The notes under the pieces: model-generated
What the model was told of the DNA's origin: nothing
What the model saw: the letters and a program-made list of their open reading frames with translations, nothing else
The model's database searches: none
In this document: positions 6,336 to 15,001 of the stretch, one piece after another
Numbering within the stretch: the first letter of the stretch is position 1
How the letters are laid out: every line of letters starts with the position of its first letter
Translations under genes and position numbers: made by a program
Source: an uncultured Bacteroides sp.
GTDB taxonomy: Bacteria > Bacteroidota > Bacteroidia > Bacteroidales > Bacteroidaceae
DNA length: 42,561 nucleotides
Direction of reading: 5' to 3'
Assembly (NCBI GenBank): GCA_905197435.1
Contig: CAJJYX010000005.1
Coordinates: forward strand, 1 to 42,561

Positions 6336-8546
6336 TCATTTCACCTCTTCCAAGTAGAGCAAACGGCTTGAATAGTCGTTCCGTTTGTGATAGTCCACCC
6401 TATGGTTGTAGGGAATCTCCAGTCCGTTCGCCATGAGGTAGGCACCGCTGAAGACCTTCCCTTCGTAACGCAGGGGGACGTTGTCGATGCGATTCAACTC
6501 GTGTATCCGGTATTGTTTGTCGGGACAGAGGCCGGCCATCTTTACACGGGGCAGGTGCTGGTTGTAGAAGTGTTCCGTCTTCCACCAATAGAAGACAGCT
6601 TTGTCTTTCTCCGGAGCCACATACATCAGCGAAGCCACGCCCTGCTTGTCATAAGGAGATACCAAGCGGTAAATGTCACCCAACTGTACCACGGGACGGA
6701 TGGTCTTGTACTCGGCAATGGCATTCTTGCAAAGTGCCTTTTCTTCTTCCGTCATGTTCTTGGGCTGTATTTCCATACCTAAACGGCCGCTCATGGCTAC
6801 GTCGATGCGGTATTTCAGAGGGATGGTGCGAAATGTCTGATGATTGGGAGCGGCACTGATGTGCGATGCCATGGCGATGGCAGGGAAGAAATAGGAAGTT
6901 CCCCACTGCATATAAACACGCTGGAGAGCATCGGTATTGTCGCTTACCCAGAATTCATCAAAATAAGGCAGCACTCCGTAATTGGCACGACCGCCTCCAC
7001 TGGCACATGCCTGGATGGTAAGGTCGGGATATTTGGCACGGATACGCTGACAGATTTTCTCGAAGCCACGGTGGAATTCAATATACATGTGGCTCTGATT
7101 GTCCTTCGTCAGATATTGGGAGCCATGGTTCTGGATGGACATGTTGGCATCCCATTTGATGTAGTCTATTCCAGGATAAGAAGTCATCAGATTGTCGACA
7201 ACACCGAAAACGAAATCCTGCACGGCAGGATTGGCAAGGTCGAGCACAACCTGCGTGCCGCCACGTCCCAGCACGAGGTCACGTTCGGGGGCTTTGAGCA
7301 CCCAGTCCGGATGTTTCTCGTAAAGCTCACTGGTGGTGTTCGCCATCTCCGGCTCAATCCAAATGCCGAACTTGATGCCATGCTTCCCGGCATCACTCAG
7401 CAGACCTTCGACACCGTTCGGAAGCTTATTTTTGTCCACCACCCAATCACCGAGTGATGAGTTATCGCTCTTACGAGGGTACTTGTCACCAAACCAGCCG
7501 TCATCCATCACAAACAGTTCCCCGCCCATAGAGGCAATGTCTGCCATCATCTGGTCCATACCCTGCTGATTGATGTCGAAGTACACGCCTTCCCAACTGT
7601 TCAAGAGTATCTTACGGGGAGTAGTGCCATGTGCCAGCTTGTGCAGGCGTGCCCAGCGGTGGAAGTTGCGGCTGCCTCCGCTCAATCCCTCGTTGCTATA
7701 AGTAAAAGCAAGTTCGGGAGTACGGAAAAGCTCGTCCTTCTTCAAGGAATAAGCGGAGTTCTCTTCATTGATTCCGGCAAAGAAGTGGTGGTATTCATCG
7801 TCATGGGTTTCGATGCGGAGCTTGTAGTTGCCACTGTAACAGAGGGCTGCGCCAACCACATTGCCCGTATTTTCCTGCGGGCGGCCGTCGAGGGAGAACA
7901 TCACTTCGGCATGGTCGGTATGGGAATTGCGCACACCGTCCTTATTCTTGATAACCTTCATGCCCGGAGTCAGGGGCTCTTGCGTCAGATAGCCCTCATT
8001 GGCCCACGAACCGGAAAGATGGGACAGCCACACGTCACCGCGGCGGATGGGCAGATAACCTGATGCAAACTGGTTAAGCATCACCGCTTTCTTCTCCTGA
8101 TGGGAGATTTCGGTCCAGGTCTCTATCACATCAGCATCCTGCCAAGCACGGTAGCAGACATTGACAAAAAAAGGATATACCTTATCTTTCAGCGCCACAA
8201 CAGTTGTCACGGCGTTTCCTTCCTTTTCGGTAGTCACTTTCAGCACTTCAAGTTGGAGGGTCATGTTGCCATCGGCATGTTTCACAGCGAGGGCTGTCTC
8301 CGTTTGGCAGTTCAATCCATACACGGGATAGGCCGTATGGCTCGCCTCTGCAGTAGCGATATTCTGCAAATCGGTCTCAGAAAGCTTATTGCCATAATAC
8401 AAATGCTTCAACGTGCCTCCTTCGGGGGCAGAAAGTACCAGAGAGGTTTTCGGGGTAGATATACTACATACGCTTTGAGCAAACAGGCTGCCGGTTGTCA
8501 GTAACAGCGCTCCCAACAAGTAAATCGTTCGTCTTTTGAAATTCAT
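6336..8546 (-). CDS. GH36 alpha-galactosidase, secreted
   Basis: A 736-aa glycoside hydrolase that removes terminal alpha-1,6-galactose from raffinose-type sugars or galactomannan. A signal peptide of about 23 residues (LLTTGSLFAQ) sends it to the periplasm. It has the GH36 architecture: N-terminal beta-supersandwich, (beta/alpha)8 barrel and C-terminal beta domain. The nucleophile motif is YIKWDANMS with Asp466, and the acid/base motif is SDNTDA with Asp536; the 70-residue spacing equals that of characterised GH36 enzymes. Other GH36 marks are MDDGWFGDKYPR and ACASGGGRANYG. Length is normal. No SusC/SusD genes sit next to it, so it is not in an obvious polysaccharide utilisation locus here. 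Substrate preference cannot be read from sequence alone. Confidence 0.92.
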   Translation of the reverse strand: MNFKRRTIYLLGALLLTTGSLFAQSVCSISTPKTSLVLSAPEGGTLKHLYYGNKLSETDLQNIATAEASHTAYPVYGLNCQTETALAVKHADGNMTLQLEVLKVTTEKEGNAVTTVVALKDKVYPFFVNVCYRAWQDADVIETWTEISHQEKKAVMLNQFASGYLPIRRGDVWLSHLSGSWANEGYLTQEPLTPGMKVIKNKDGVRNSHTDHAEVMFSLDGRPQENTGNVVGAALCYSGNYKLRIETHDDEYHHFFAGINEENSAYSLKKDELFRTPELAFTYSNEGLSGGSRNFHRWARLHKLAHGTTPRKILLNSWEGVYFDINQQGMDQMMADIASMGGELFVMDDGWFGDKYPRKSDNSSLGDWVVDKNKLPNGVEGLLSDAGKHGIKFGIWIEPEMANTTSELYEKHPDWVLKAPERDLVLGRGGTQVVLDLANPAVQDFVFGVVDNLMTSYPGIDYIKWDANMSIQNHGSQYLTKDNQSHMYIEFHRGFEKICQRIRAKYPDLTIQACASGGGRANYGVLPYFDEFWVSDNTDALQRVYMQWGTSYFFPAIAMASHISAAPNHQTFRTIPLKYRIDVAMSGRLGMEIQPKNMTEEEKALCKNAIAEYKTIRPVVQLGDIYRLVSPYDKQGVASLMYVAPEKDKAVFYWWKTEHFYNQHLPRVKMAGLCPDKQYRIHELNRIDNVPLRYEGKVFSGAYLMANGLEIPYNHRVDYHKRNDYSSRLLYLEEVK

Positions 8547-8585
8547 GTTTTTCCTGTTTTAGATTCTACACTATTTAGCTGTGGG

Positions 8586-8593
8586 CAAATGTA
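8586..8593 (-). promoter_or_regulatory. -7 element upstream of the alpha-galactosidase gene
   Basis: The minus strand reads TACATTTG, a full match to TAnnTTTG, about 40 bases upstream of ATG 8546. No TTTG lies 19-21 bases further up; the sequence there is AT-rich. A weak or activator-dependent promoter is possible. Confidence 0.45.
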
Positions 8594-8646
8594 AGCGTTT
8601 CCCCGAAGATAAAATAATATCATTTTATCCTATATTAATACAAATA

Positions 8647-9411
8647 TCATTTCCGGCTGACAATTGTCCCCGTAGCTTGATTGGTAGGCATCACCAGTAC
8701 TTCCGCAATCTGAATATGCCCGGGAACGGCAGCGGCGAAATAAACTACTTCGGCTATATCGTCACCATCCAACGGACGTATTCCTTTATATACATTATCC
8801 GCCGCTTCCCGGTTGCCACGGAAACGCACGACGGAGAAATTGGTTTCCACCAATCCGGGCTTGATATTCGTCACACGTACCGGAGTATCCACCAAGTCGA
8901 TGCGGAGTCCGTCGGAAAGGGCTTTGACGGCAGCTTTGCAGGCACAGTACACACTACCGCCCGGATAGGCGTAGTCTCCGGCAATAGACCCCATGTTGAT
9001 GACATGACCGCGTCCGCGCTCCACCATGCCGGGAACCACGAGGCGGGTCATCGCGAGCAGAGCCTTCACGTCCGTATCAATCACCACATCCCATTCGTCA
9101 AGATTACCCTCGTGTTCCTTATCCACTCCGATGACGAGTCCGGCATTGTTAATCAGTATGTCTATCGCTTTCCATTCCGCCGGAAGAGATTCAAGGGCAA
9201 TACGGGCAGCCTGACGGTCGCGAACATCGAAAGGAAGCAAATAAACATCTGCTCCGAATTTCTCTTCCAGCTCTTTCTTTACGGTATTCAGTTTCTCTAC
9301 ATTGCGGCCATTGAGTATAAGCCGGTAACCATTCATGGCAAACTTCCGCGCACAGCCTTCCCCTATTCCCGAGGAGGCTCCGGTAATGAGTACAATCTTC
9401 TTTTTCTCCAT
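8647..9411 (-). CDS. SDR family NAD(P)-dependent oxidoreductase (YdfG-like)
   Basis: A 254-aa classical short-chain dehydrogenase. The cofactor motif TGASSGIG lies at residues 10-17, NNAG at 88-91, and the catalytic triad is Ser142, Tyr155 and Lys159 (GSVYCACKAA). The segment around DYAYPGGSVYCACK resembles the YdfG group, which reduces 3-hydroxy acids and malonic semialdehyde with NADP. The presence of R41 and N42 after the second strand (LILNGRN) suggests NADP preference. Cytosolic, no signal peptide. It is transcribed in the same direction as the alpha-galactosidase gene, 100 bases upstream, but that gene has its own -7 element. The physiological substrate is unknown. Confidence 0.88.
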   Translation of the reverse strand: MEKKKIVLITGASSGIGEGCARKFAMNGYRLILNGRNVEKLNTVKKELEEKFGADVYLLPFDVRDRQAARIALESLPAEWKAIDILINNAGLVIGVDKEHEGNLDEWDVVIDTDVKALLAMTRLVVPGMVERGRGHVINMGSIAGDYAYPGGSVYCACKAAVKALSDGLRIDLVDTPVRVTNIKPGLVETNFSVVRFRGNREAADNVYKGIRPLDGDDIAEVVYFAAAVPGHIQIAEVLVMPTNQATGTIVSRK

Positions 9412-9482
9412 TATTCAATAAGTTTTAAGTCAATAAGTATGTCATCATAATCAGCTATAAAGAGAATATACTTAGCTACCGG

Positions 9483-9490
9483 CAAAGGTA
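9483..9490 (-). promoter_or_regulatory. -7 element upstream of the SDR gene
   Basis: The minus strand reads TACCTTTG. A degenerate -33 (TTTA) lies 18 bases upstream at 9512-9509. The leader would be about 68 bases. Confidence 0.42.
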
Positions 9491-9535
9491 TTACTTATTA
9501 TTTTAGAGTAAAGCGAAAAATCCCGATAAATTATG

Positions 9536-9543
9536 TAACTTTG
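9536..9543 (+). promoter_or_regulatory. -7 element upstream of potA
   Basis: TAACTTTG matches TAnnTTTG, 63 bases before the potA start. No clear -33 TTTG is found at the right distance. The gap between the SDR gene and potA is thus a divergent promoter region. Confidence 0.48.
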
Positions 9544-9606
9544 CCCCCGCTTTTTATTGAAAGCCTGAGATTTGTTTAATTCGTTTGGATAAAGTAAAAG
9601 ACGCTT

Positions 9607-11013
9607 ATGCAAAAGTCCGATTGCATCATCGGTGTGGAACATGTATCGAAATTCTTCGGAGACAAGGCCGTGCTGAATGATGTGAATTTGTCTGTCCGTA
9701 AGGGCGAGTTTGTAACAATACTGGGACCGTCCGGTTGCGGAAAGACAACACTGTTACGCCTCATTGCAGGCTTTCAGACAGCCTCGGAAGGAGTGATAAC
9801 CATTGCCGGAAAGGACATCACACAGACACCGCCGCACAAGCGACCGGTGAACACCGTGTTCCAGAAGTACGCCCTCTTCCCCCACCTGAATGTATTCAAT
9901 AACATAGCCTTCGGTCTGAAGCTGAAGAAGCTGCCCGGCGCCACCATCGAGAAGAAGGTGAAGCAAGCCCTGCGCATGGTGGGCATGACGGATTATGAGG
10001 ACCGCGACGTGGACTCCCTCTCCGGCGGACAGCAACAGCGCGTAGCCATCGCCCGCGCCATCGTCAACGAACCCGAAGTACTGCTGCTGGACGAACCGCT
10101 CGCCGCACTGGACCTCAAGATGCGCAAAGACATGCAGATGGAACTGAAGGAAATGCACCAGAAACTGGGCATCACCTTCGTATACGTGACCCACGACCAG
10201 GAAGAGGCGCTGACACTGAGCGATACAATCGTCGTGATGAGTGAAGGACGCATCCAGCAAATCGGCACGCCGATAGACATCTACAACGAGCCCATCAACT
10301 CCTTTGTAGCCGACTTCATCGGTGAGAGCAATATACTGAACGGTGTCATGATAAAAGATAAAGCCGTCACCTTCTGCGGACACAAGTTCGAGTGCGTAGA
10401 CGAAGGCTTTGGCTGCCAGGCACAGGTAGACGTGGTTATCCGCCCCGAAGACATCTACATCTTCGATGTGTCCGATGCCGCACAACTGACGGGCACCGTG
10501 ACCAGCTGCATCTTCAAAGGCGTGCACTACGAAATGCTGGTGCAAACGCGTGAAGGCTACGAGCTGATGGTGCAAGACTACCACGCCTTCGAAGCTGGAC
10601 GCGAAGTAGGCCTGCTGGTAAAGCCCTTCGACATCCACGTAATGAAGAAGGAACGCATCTGCAACACCTTCGAAGGAAAGCTGGTGGACGAGACACACGT
10701 AGAGTTCCTGGGCTGTAACTTCGAGTGCCTCCCCATGCAGGACATCGAGCCGGGCAGCGCCGTACAGGTGGAAGTGGACTTCCAGCACGTCATCCTCGAA
10801 GACAATGAAGAGGACGGCCGCCTGACGGGTGAAGTGAAATTCATCCTCTACAAAGGAAACCATTATCACCTGACCGTGTTTACGGACTGGGACGAAGACA
10901 TCTTTGTCGACACCAACGACGTCTGGGACGACGGCGACCGCGTCGGCATCACCATCGCGCCTGAAAATATACGGATTGTTCAATCTCTTAATAAGGAAGG
11001 AAGTGCTCAATAA
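9607..11013 (+). CDS. potA: spermidine/putrescine ABC transporter ATP-binding protein
   Basis: A 468-aa ATPase that powers the PotBC permease on the cytoplasmic side. Walker A is GPSGCGKTT (residues 40-48), the Q-loop is in [10 protein letters not shown], the signature is [14 protein letters not shown], Walker B is [12 protein letters not shown], and the H-loop is in YVTHDQEEA. After the ATPase domain (about 1-240) the protein has a long C-terminal part with two TOBE-like beta stretches (about 265-350 and 365-460). The E. coli protein has about 378 residues, so this one carries an extension of about 90 residues that looks like a second TOBE unit. First gene of a four-gene operon; potB starts inside its last codons. 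Confidence 0.93.
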   Translation: MQKSDCIIGVEHVSKFFGDKAVLNDVNLSVRKGEFVTILGPSGCGKTTLLRLIAGFQTASEGVITIAGKDITQTPPHKRPVNTVFQKYALFPHLNVFNNIAFGLKLKKLPGATIEKKVKQALRMVGMTDYEDRDVDSLSGGQQQRVAIARAIVNEPEVLLLDEPLAALDLKMRKDMQMELKEMHQKLGITFVYVTHDQEEALTLSDTIVVMSEGRIQQIGTPIDIYNEPINSFVADFIGESNILNGVMIKDKAVTFCGHKFECVDEGFGCQAQVDVVIRPEDIYIFDVSDAAQLTGTVTSCIFKGVHYEMLVQTREGYELMVQDYHAFEAGREVGLLVKPFDIHVMKKERICNTFEGKLVDETHVEFLGCNFECLPMQDIEPGSAVQVEVDFQHVILEDNEEDGRLTGEVKFILYKGNHYHLTVFTDWDEDIFVDTNDVWDDGDRVGITIAPENIRIVQSLNKEGSAQ

Positions 11014-11803
11014 GTTATCTCATTTCTTCATGCGCCGGCGCAACTGGACGGTACCCTACGCGCTGTTTCTGCTTGTATTTGTGATAGTACCGCTATTGCT
11101 TATCGTGTTCTATGCCTTTACGGATGAGGAGGGAGCGTTTACACTGGCCAACTTCCGCAAGTTCATGATGCACCCCGAGGCGATGAACACTTTTGTCTAC
11201 TCCATCGGAATAGCCGTGATAACAACGCTGGTCTGCCTGTTGCTGGGCTATCCGGCAGCATATATACTGAGCCAAACGCAATTCAACACTTCCCGCACCA
11301 TGGTAGTGTTGTTCATCCTCCCCATGTGGGTGAATATCCTGATACGCACGCTCGCCACAGTGGCGCTGTTCGACTTCCTGAATCTCCCGCTGGGCGAAGG
11401 GGCGCTGGTGTTCGGCATGGTCTACAACTTCCTGCCGTTCATGATATATCCCATCTACAACACCCTTCAGAAGATGGACCATAACCTGATAGAAGCCGCG
11501 CAAGACCTTGGAGCCAATCCGGTGAAAGTATTCGGCAAAGTGATACTGCCCCTCTCCATGCCGGGCATCATGAGCGGCGTGGTGATGGTATTCATGCCCA
11601 CCGTCTCCACCTTCGCCATCGCCGAGCTGCTGACGATGAACAACATCAAGCTTTTCGGAACCACGGTACAAGAGAATATTTACAACGGAATGTGGAACTA
11701 CGGTGCCGCCCTCTCGCTCATCATGCTGCTGCTGATAGGCATCACCATCCTCTTCACCAATGAGGAAGACGGGGCATCAAATGAAAGCGGAGGTGTGATA
11801 TGA
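11003..11803 (+). CDS. potB: spermidine/putrescine ABC transporter permease (PotB)
   Basis: A 266-aa inner-membrane permease with about six helices and the EAA loop ([25 protein letters not shown]) that contacts PotA. The open frame extends upstream to 10904, but that part overlaps potA and is not membrane-like. I chose GTG 11003, because a strong Shine-Dalgarno-like AAGGAAGG ends just before it and it overlaps the potA stop codon by 11 bases, a sign of translational coupling. ATG 11030 is an alternative that would give an N-terminus [10 protein letters not shown]. The final four bases overlap potC (ATGA). Confidence 0.9.
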   Translation: MLNKLSHFFMRRRNWTVPYALFLLVFVIVPLLLIVFYAFTDEEGAFTLANFRKFMMHPEAMNTFVYSIGIAVITTLVCLLLGYPAAYILSQTQFNTSRTMVVLFILPMWVNILIRTLATVALFDFLNLPLGEGALVFGMVYNFLPFMIYPIYNTLQKMDHNLIEAAQDLGANPVKVFGKVILPLSMPGIMSGVVMVFMPTVSTFAIAELLTMNNIKLFGTTVQENIYNGMWNYGAALSLIMLLLIGITILFTNEEDGASNESGGVI

Positions 11804-12591
11804 TGACACGTATATTGACCAAAGGCTATCTGTGGCTGCTGCTGGCGCTGCTCTACTCGCCTATCCTGATAATCATGATATTCTCCTTCACCGAAGCCAA
11901 GGTGCTGGGCAACTGGACGGGATTCTCCACCCGGCTATACAGTTCGCTGTTTACGGGAGGCATGCACCATTCGCTGATGAATGCCATCTGGAACACATTC
12001 GCCATTGCACTCCTTGCCGCCACCGCCAGCACGGCGCTGGGCAGCATCGCAGCCATCGGTATCTTCAACTTGCGCTCGCGCACGCGGCAGGTGATGAACT
12101 TCGCCAACGCTATCCCCATGATGAATGCGGACATCATCACCGGTGTGTCACTGTTCCTGCTGTTCGTCAGCTTCGGCATATCGCAGGGATTCACCACGGT
12201 GGTACTGGCGCACATCACGTTCTGCACGCCCTACGTGGTGCTCAGCGTGATGCCCCGGCTCAAGAAGATGAACCAGAATGTTTATGAAGCAGCACTCGAC
12301 TTGGGCGCCACACCGTTCCAGGCACTACGCAAAGTGATTCTTCCGGAGATATTCCCGGGCATGATAAGCGGCTTCATCCTCGCCTTCACGCTCTCCATCG
12401 ACGACTTTGCCGTGACGATTTTCACCATCGGCAACCAAGGTCTGGAAACACTTTCCACCTACATCTACGCCGATGCACGCAAGGGCGGACTGACACCGGA
12501 ACTGCGCCCCTTGTCCACCATCATCTTCGTGACGGTGCTGGTGCTGCTGATAGTAATCAACAAGCGCGCCGAACGGACGAAAAACGCTTGA
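11800..12591 (+). CDS. potC: spermidine/putrescine ABC transporter permease (PotC)
   Basis: A 263-aa membrane permease with about six helices and an EAA loop (YEAALDLGATPFQALRKVIL). It pairs with PotB to form the polyamine channel. The start ATG overlaps the potB stop in ATGA, so it is translationally coupled. The region LSIDDFAVTIFT is typical of PotC. It ends 65 bases before potD; the gap contains a GC-rich hairpin. Confidence 0.93.
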   Translation: MMTRILTKGYLWLLLALLYSPILIIMIFSFTEAKVLGNWTGFSTRLYSSLFTGGMHHSLMNAIWNTFAIALLAATASTALGSIAAIGIFNLRSRTRQVMNFANAIPMMNADIITGVSLFLLFVSFGISQGFTTVVLAHITFCTPYVVLSVMPRLKKMNQNVYEAALDLGATPFQALRKVILPEIFPGMISGFILAFTLSIDDFAVTIFTIGNQGLETLSTYIYADARKGGLTPELRPLSTIIFVTVLVLLIVINKRAERTKNA

Positions 12592-12609
12592 TAACATAAC
12601 GAAAAAACA

Positions 12610-12643
12610 CCCGGGAATTATAAAGTAAAGTACCCGGGATTTT
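12610..12643 (+). terminator. CCCGGG hairpin between potC and potD, possible attenuator
   Basis: Two CCCGGG hexamers (12610-12615 and 12633-12638) can pair across a 17-base AT-rich loop, followed by ATTTT. The stem is only 6 bp but entirely G-C. In an operon gap it could partly terminate or process the transcript and so set the ratio of binding protein to permease. Because CCCGGG is self-complementary, the two copies are also a direct repeat. Confidence 0.35.
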
Positions 12644-12656
12644 CCAAAACAAGACA

Positions 12657-14006
12657 ATGAAAAGGACAATAAACATACTGATTCTGCTGTGCTGCATCGC
12701 CTCCCTCGCCTCCTGCGACAGTTCTACAGAAGAGCGCAGCCGCATACTGAAGATATACAACTGGGCCGACTACATCGACGAGGACGTCCTCGCCGAATTC
12801 CCCGAATGGTACAAGCAGCAGACGGGCGAAGAAATCCGCCTCATCTACCAAGTGTTCGACATCAATGAAATCATGCTCACCAAGATTGAACGCGGGCACG
12901 AAGATTTCGACGTTGTGTGCCCCTCGGAGTACATCATCGAACGCATGCTGAAGAAGGACCTCCTGCTGCCCATCGACCGCAACTTTGGCCGCACCCCGGA
13001 CTATATCCCCAACGTGTCGCCCTACATCCGGCAGGAACTGAACAAGACCTCGCAACCGGAACGCCGGACCCAGGACTATGCCGTCCCCTACATGTGGGGC
13101 ACGGCAGGAATCCTCTTCAACAAAAAGTTCATCACGGCCGAAGAAGCCGGCACGTGGAACACCCTCTGGAATCCTAAGAACCGCGGCAAGATACTGATGA
13201 AGGACAGCTACCGCGACGCCTACGGCACAGCCATCATCTACGCCCATGCCGGGGAACTGGCCGACAGCACCGTCACCGTAGAACAACTGATGAACGACAA
13301 TTCTCCGCAGGCCATCGCCCTCGCCGAGAAATACCTCAAGGAGTTGAAGCCCAATATTGCCGGCTGGGAAGCCGACTTCGGCAAGGAAATGATGACAAAG
13401 AACAAGGCGTGGATTAACTTCACCTGGAGCGGCGACGCCGTATGGGCCATCGAGGAAGCCGATGCCGTAGGCGTGGAACTGGACTATGCCGTCCCCCGCG
13501 AAGGCAGCAACATCTGGTTCGACGGATGGGTAATCCCCCGCTACGCCCGCAACGTGAAAGCTGCAAGCTATTTCATCAACTACCTCTGCCAGCCCTCCGT
13601 GGCACTGCGCAACATGGATGCCATCGGCTATGTCAGCGCCGTAGCCACACCGGAAATCATGGAGGCCAAGACAGACACCACCCTCGACGTACATTCCGAC
13701 CTGAGCTATTTCTTCGGAGACCTGCCCGGAGCCGACAGCCTGCAAATAGATCCGGTGCAATATCCCGACCGCCGGGTAGTGGAACGTTGCGCCATGATAC
13801 GCGACTTCGGCGACCGTACGGAGCTGGTGCTCGAAATGTGGAGCCGCGTGAAAGGCGACAATCTCAATACGGGCATCGTACTGTTCATCTTTGCCGTCTT
13901 CGGCCTGCTTTTCATCTGGCTGGTGTATGCCAAGATACGCAAGTACAAGCAGAAACGCCGTCACCACCTACGCAGAAGACGAAAACAAATGCAGAAAGGG
14001 GCATAG
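12657..14006 (+). CDS. potD: polyamine-binding lipoprotein with C-terminal membrane helix (PotD-like)
   Basis: A 449-aa extracytoplasmic solute-binding protein. Signal peptide with lipobox LASC (Cys20). The fold begins ILKIYNWADYIDEDVL, typical of PotD/PotF, and includes FDVVCPSEYIIERM, MWGTAGILFN and WIPRYARN-like segments (GWVIPRYARN). After the binding domain, residues about 404-424 form a hydrophobic helix (IVLFIFAVFGLLFIWLVYA) followed by a strongly basic tail (KQKRRHHLRRRRKQ). E. coli PotD has about 348 residues and no such helix. The protein would thus be held by a lipid at its N-terminus and a helix at its C-terminus, with the tail in the cytoplasm. Last gene of potABCD. Confidence 0.9.
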   Translation: MKRTINILILLCCIASLASCDSSTEERSRILKIYNWADYIDEDVLAEFPEWYKQQTGEEIRLIYQVFDINEIMLTKIERGHEDFDVVCPSEYIIERMLKKDLLLPIDRNFGRTPDYIPNVSPYIRQELNKTSQPERRTQDYAVPYMWGTAGILFNKKFITAEEAGTWNTLWNPKNRGKILMKDSYRDAYGTAIIYAHAGELADSTVTVEQLMNDNSPQAIALAEKYLKELKPNIAGWEADFGKEMMTKNKAWINFTWSGDAVWAIEEADAVGVELDYAVPREGSNIWFDGWVIPRYARNVKAASYFINYLCQPSVALRNMDAIGYVSAVATPEIMEAKTDTTLDVHSDLSYFFGDLPGADSLQIDPVQYPDRRVVERCAMIRDFGDRTELVLEMWSRVKGDNLNTGIVLFIFAVFGLLFIWLVYAKIRKYKQKRRHHLRRRRKQMQKGA

Positions 14007-14100
14007 AATTATTACACCGGACTATGATTTGTAATTTATAATGCCTAATTTTGCTACCCATTAAACAATAAGTGAGCTCTGATATCTGAGATAAAAGACG

Positions 14101-14153
14101 GTCAGGCCCGTCCTCATCAGAAGGGAAATTCTCTAAAAAAGGGCCGGACTGAC
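14101..14153 (+). promoter_or_regulatory. imperfect long hairpin downstream of potD
   Basis: GTCAGGCCC (14101-14109) can pair with GGGC (14141-14144) and CTGAC (14149-14153), leaving a 4-base bulge and a 31-base A-rich loop. It lies between potD and the OmpA-like gene, before the probable promoter of the latter. It may be a potD terminator or mRNA-end structure. It has no T-run. The rest of the 223-base gap is AT-rich. Confidence 0.3.
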
Positions 14154-14188
14154 GAACTTTAGAAAGAAGAATATGGTTATTATACACA

Positions 14189-14196
14189 TAAATTTG
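14189..14196 (+). promoter_or_regulatory. -7 element upstream of the OmpA-like gene
   Basis: TAAATTTG matches TAnnTTTG, giving a leader of about 30 bases that ends in AAAGGAAAAGAATTATG. No -33 TTTG at the right spacing. Confidence 0.45.
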
Positions 14197-14229
14197 CAAC
14201 ATAAAGTCAACTTTTAAAGGAAAAGAATT

Positions 14230-14904
14230 ATGAAGAAAATGAAAATTACAGTATTGTTTTTGTGCGGCACCTTGCTGTTTGGCAGTTGTGGCACAATGAA
14301 CAACAAAGCCAAAGGCGGAATAATCGGTGGTGGTTCCGGCGCAGCTGCAGGTGCCATTATCGGCGGACTGATAGGTAAAGGCAAAGGTGCAGCCATTGGT
14401 GCAGCGGTAGGTGCAGCAGTAGGCACGGGTGCCGGTGTTGCCATCGGGAACAAGATGGACAAAAAGGCTGCAGAAGCAGCCAAGATTGAAGGCGCACAAG
14501 TGGAGCAGGTGACAGATGCCAACGGCTTGCCGGCTGTCAAAGTATCTTTCGCGGCAGGTATTCTGTTCGGCTTCAATTCCGCAGCGCTGAGCAACAATGC
14601 CAAGGCTTCCCTGCGTGAACTTGCACAAATCCTGAAGGAAGACCCGACAACGGATATTGCCATCATCGGCCATACCGACAAAGTGGGTACTTACGAAGCC
14701 AACATGAAGGTTTCCAAGAATCGTGCCTATGCTGTAGAGAATTACCTGCAGGACTGCGGTGTATCTCCCGCCCAATTCAAGAAAGTGGAAGGCGTGGGAT
14801 ACAACGAATACGACGAAAGTCTGTCTGCCGACCAAAACCGCCGCGTGGAGGTATATATGTATGCCAGCGAACAGATGATTAAGAATGCAGAGGCGTCTAA
14901 TTAA
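14230..14904 (+). CDS. OmpA-family lipoprotein with glycine zipper
   Basis: A 224-aa outer-membrane lipoprotein. Signal peptide with lipobox FGSC, then a glycine-zipper region of about residues 30-80 with repeated G-A-A-x-G-A patterns, which inserts or packs in membranes. A C-terminal OmpA-like peptidoglycan-binding domain follows (about 105-215), with FGFNSAALSNNAK, IIGHTDKVGTYEANMKVSKN RAYAV split by normal spacing, and NRRVEVYM. This is the YiaD type. The H-T-D and the N-R-R-V-E motifs are the usual diaminopimelate-contacting residues. It probably links the outer membrane to the wall. The next gene, mtgA, also acts on peptidoglycan. Confidence 0.88.
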   Translation: MKKMKITVLFLCGTLLFGSCGTMNNKAKGGIIGGGSGAAAGAIIGGLIGKGKGAAIGAAVGAAVGTGAGVAIGNKMDKKAAEAAKIEGAQVEQVTDANGLPAVKVSFAAGILFGFNSAALSNNAKASLRELAQILKEDPTTDIAIIGHTDKVGTYEANMKVSKNRAYAVENYLQDCGVSPAQFKKVEGVGYNEYDESLSADQNRRVEVYMYASEQMIKNAEASN

Positions 14905-14910
14905 TATGCC

Positions 14911-14992
14911 AATGTGATTAATGTGCCAATCAGCACATTGGCACATTAACACATTAATCGCATTAGTATATTGGCGTATCAATCACATTGGC
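14911..14992. repeat. nested inverted repeats between the OmpA-like gene and mtgA
   Basis: A 13-bp perfect inverted repeat (14918-14930 with 14937-14949, 6-base loop CAGCAC) extends to about 19 bp with one bulged base (14911-14930 with 14937-14955). In addition GCCAATGTGATT at 14908 has its exact reverse complement at 14981-14992. Variants of the word CACATTGGCACATTAA recur through the gap. It could form a terminator-like structure but has no T-run; it also looks like decayed simple repeats. The mtgA start lies 9 bases after it. Confidence 0.6.
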
Positions 14993-15001
14993 ACTCTCTC
15001 C

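Noticed and set aside
10904..11002. Upstream extension of potB.
   Set aside because: It lies inside potA in another frame and is not membrane-like; GTG 11003 with a strong ribosome-binding site fits better.
9754..11010. Long minus-strand open frame opposite potA (418 codons).
   Set aside because: potA has clear ABC motifs; the opposite frame is low-complexity in V, H, D and L and is a shadow of GC-rich codons.
12618..13967. Long minus-strand open frame opposite potD (449 codons).
   Set aside because: potD is clear by motif and context; the opposite frame shows no family signature and lies antisense within the operon.
14921..15001. Upstream extension of mtgA by 27 residues.
   Set aside because: The extension is the translation of the inverted-repeat region and is unlike the family N-terminus.
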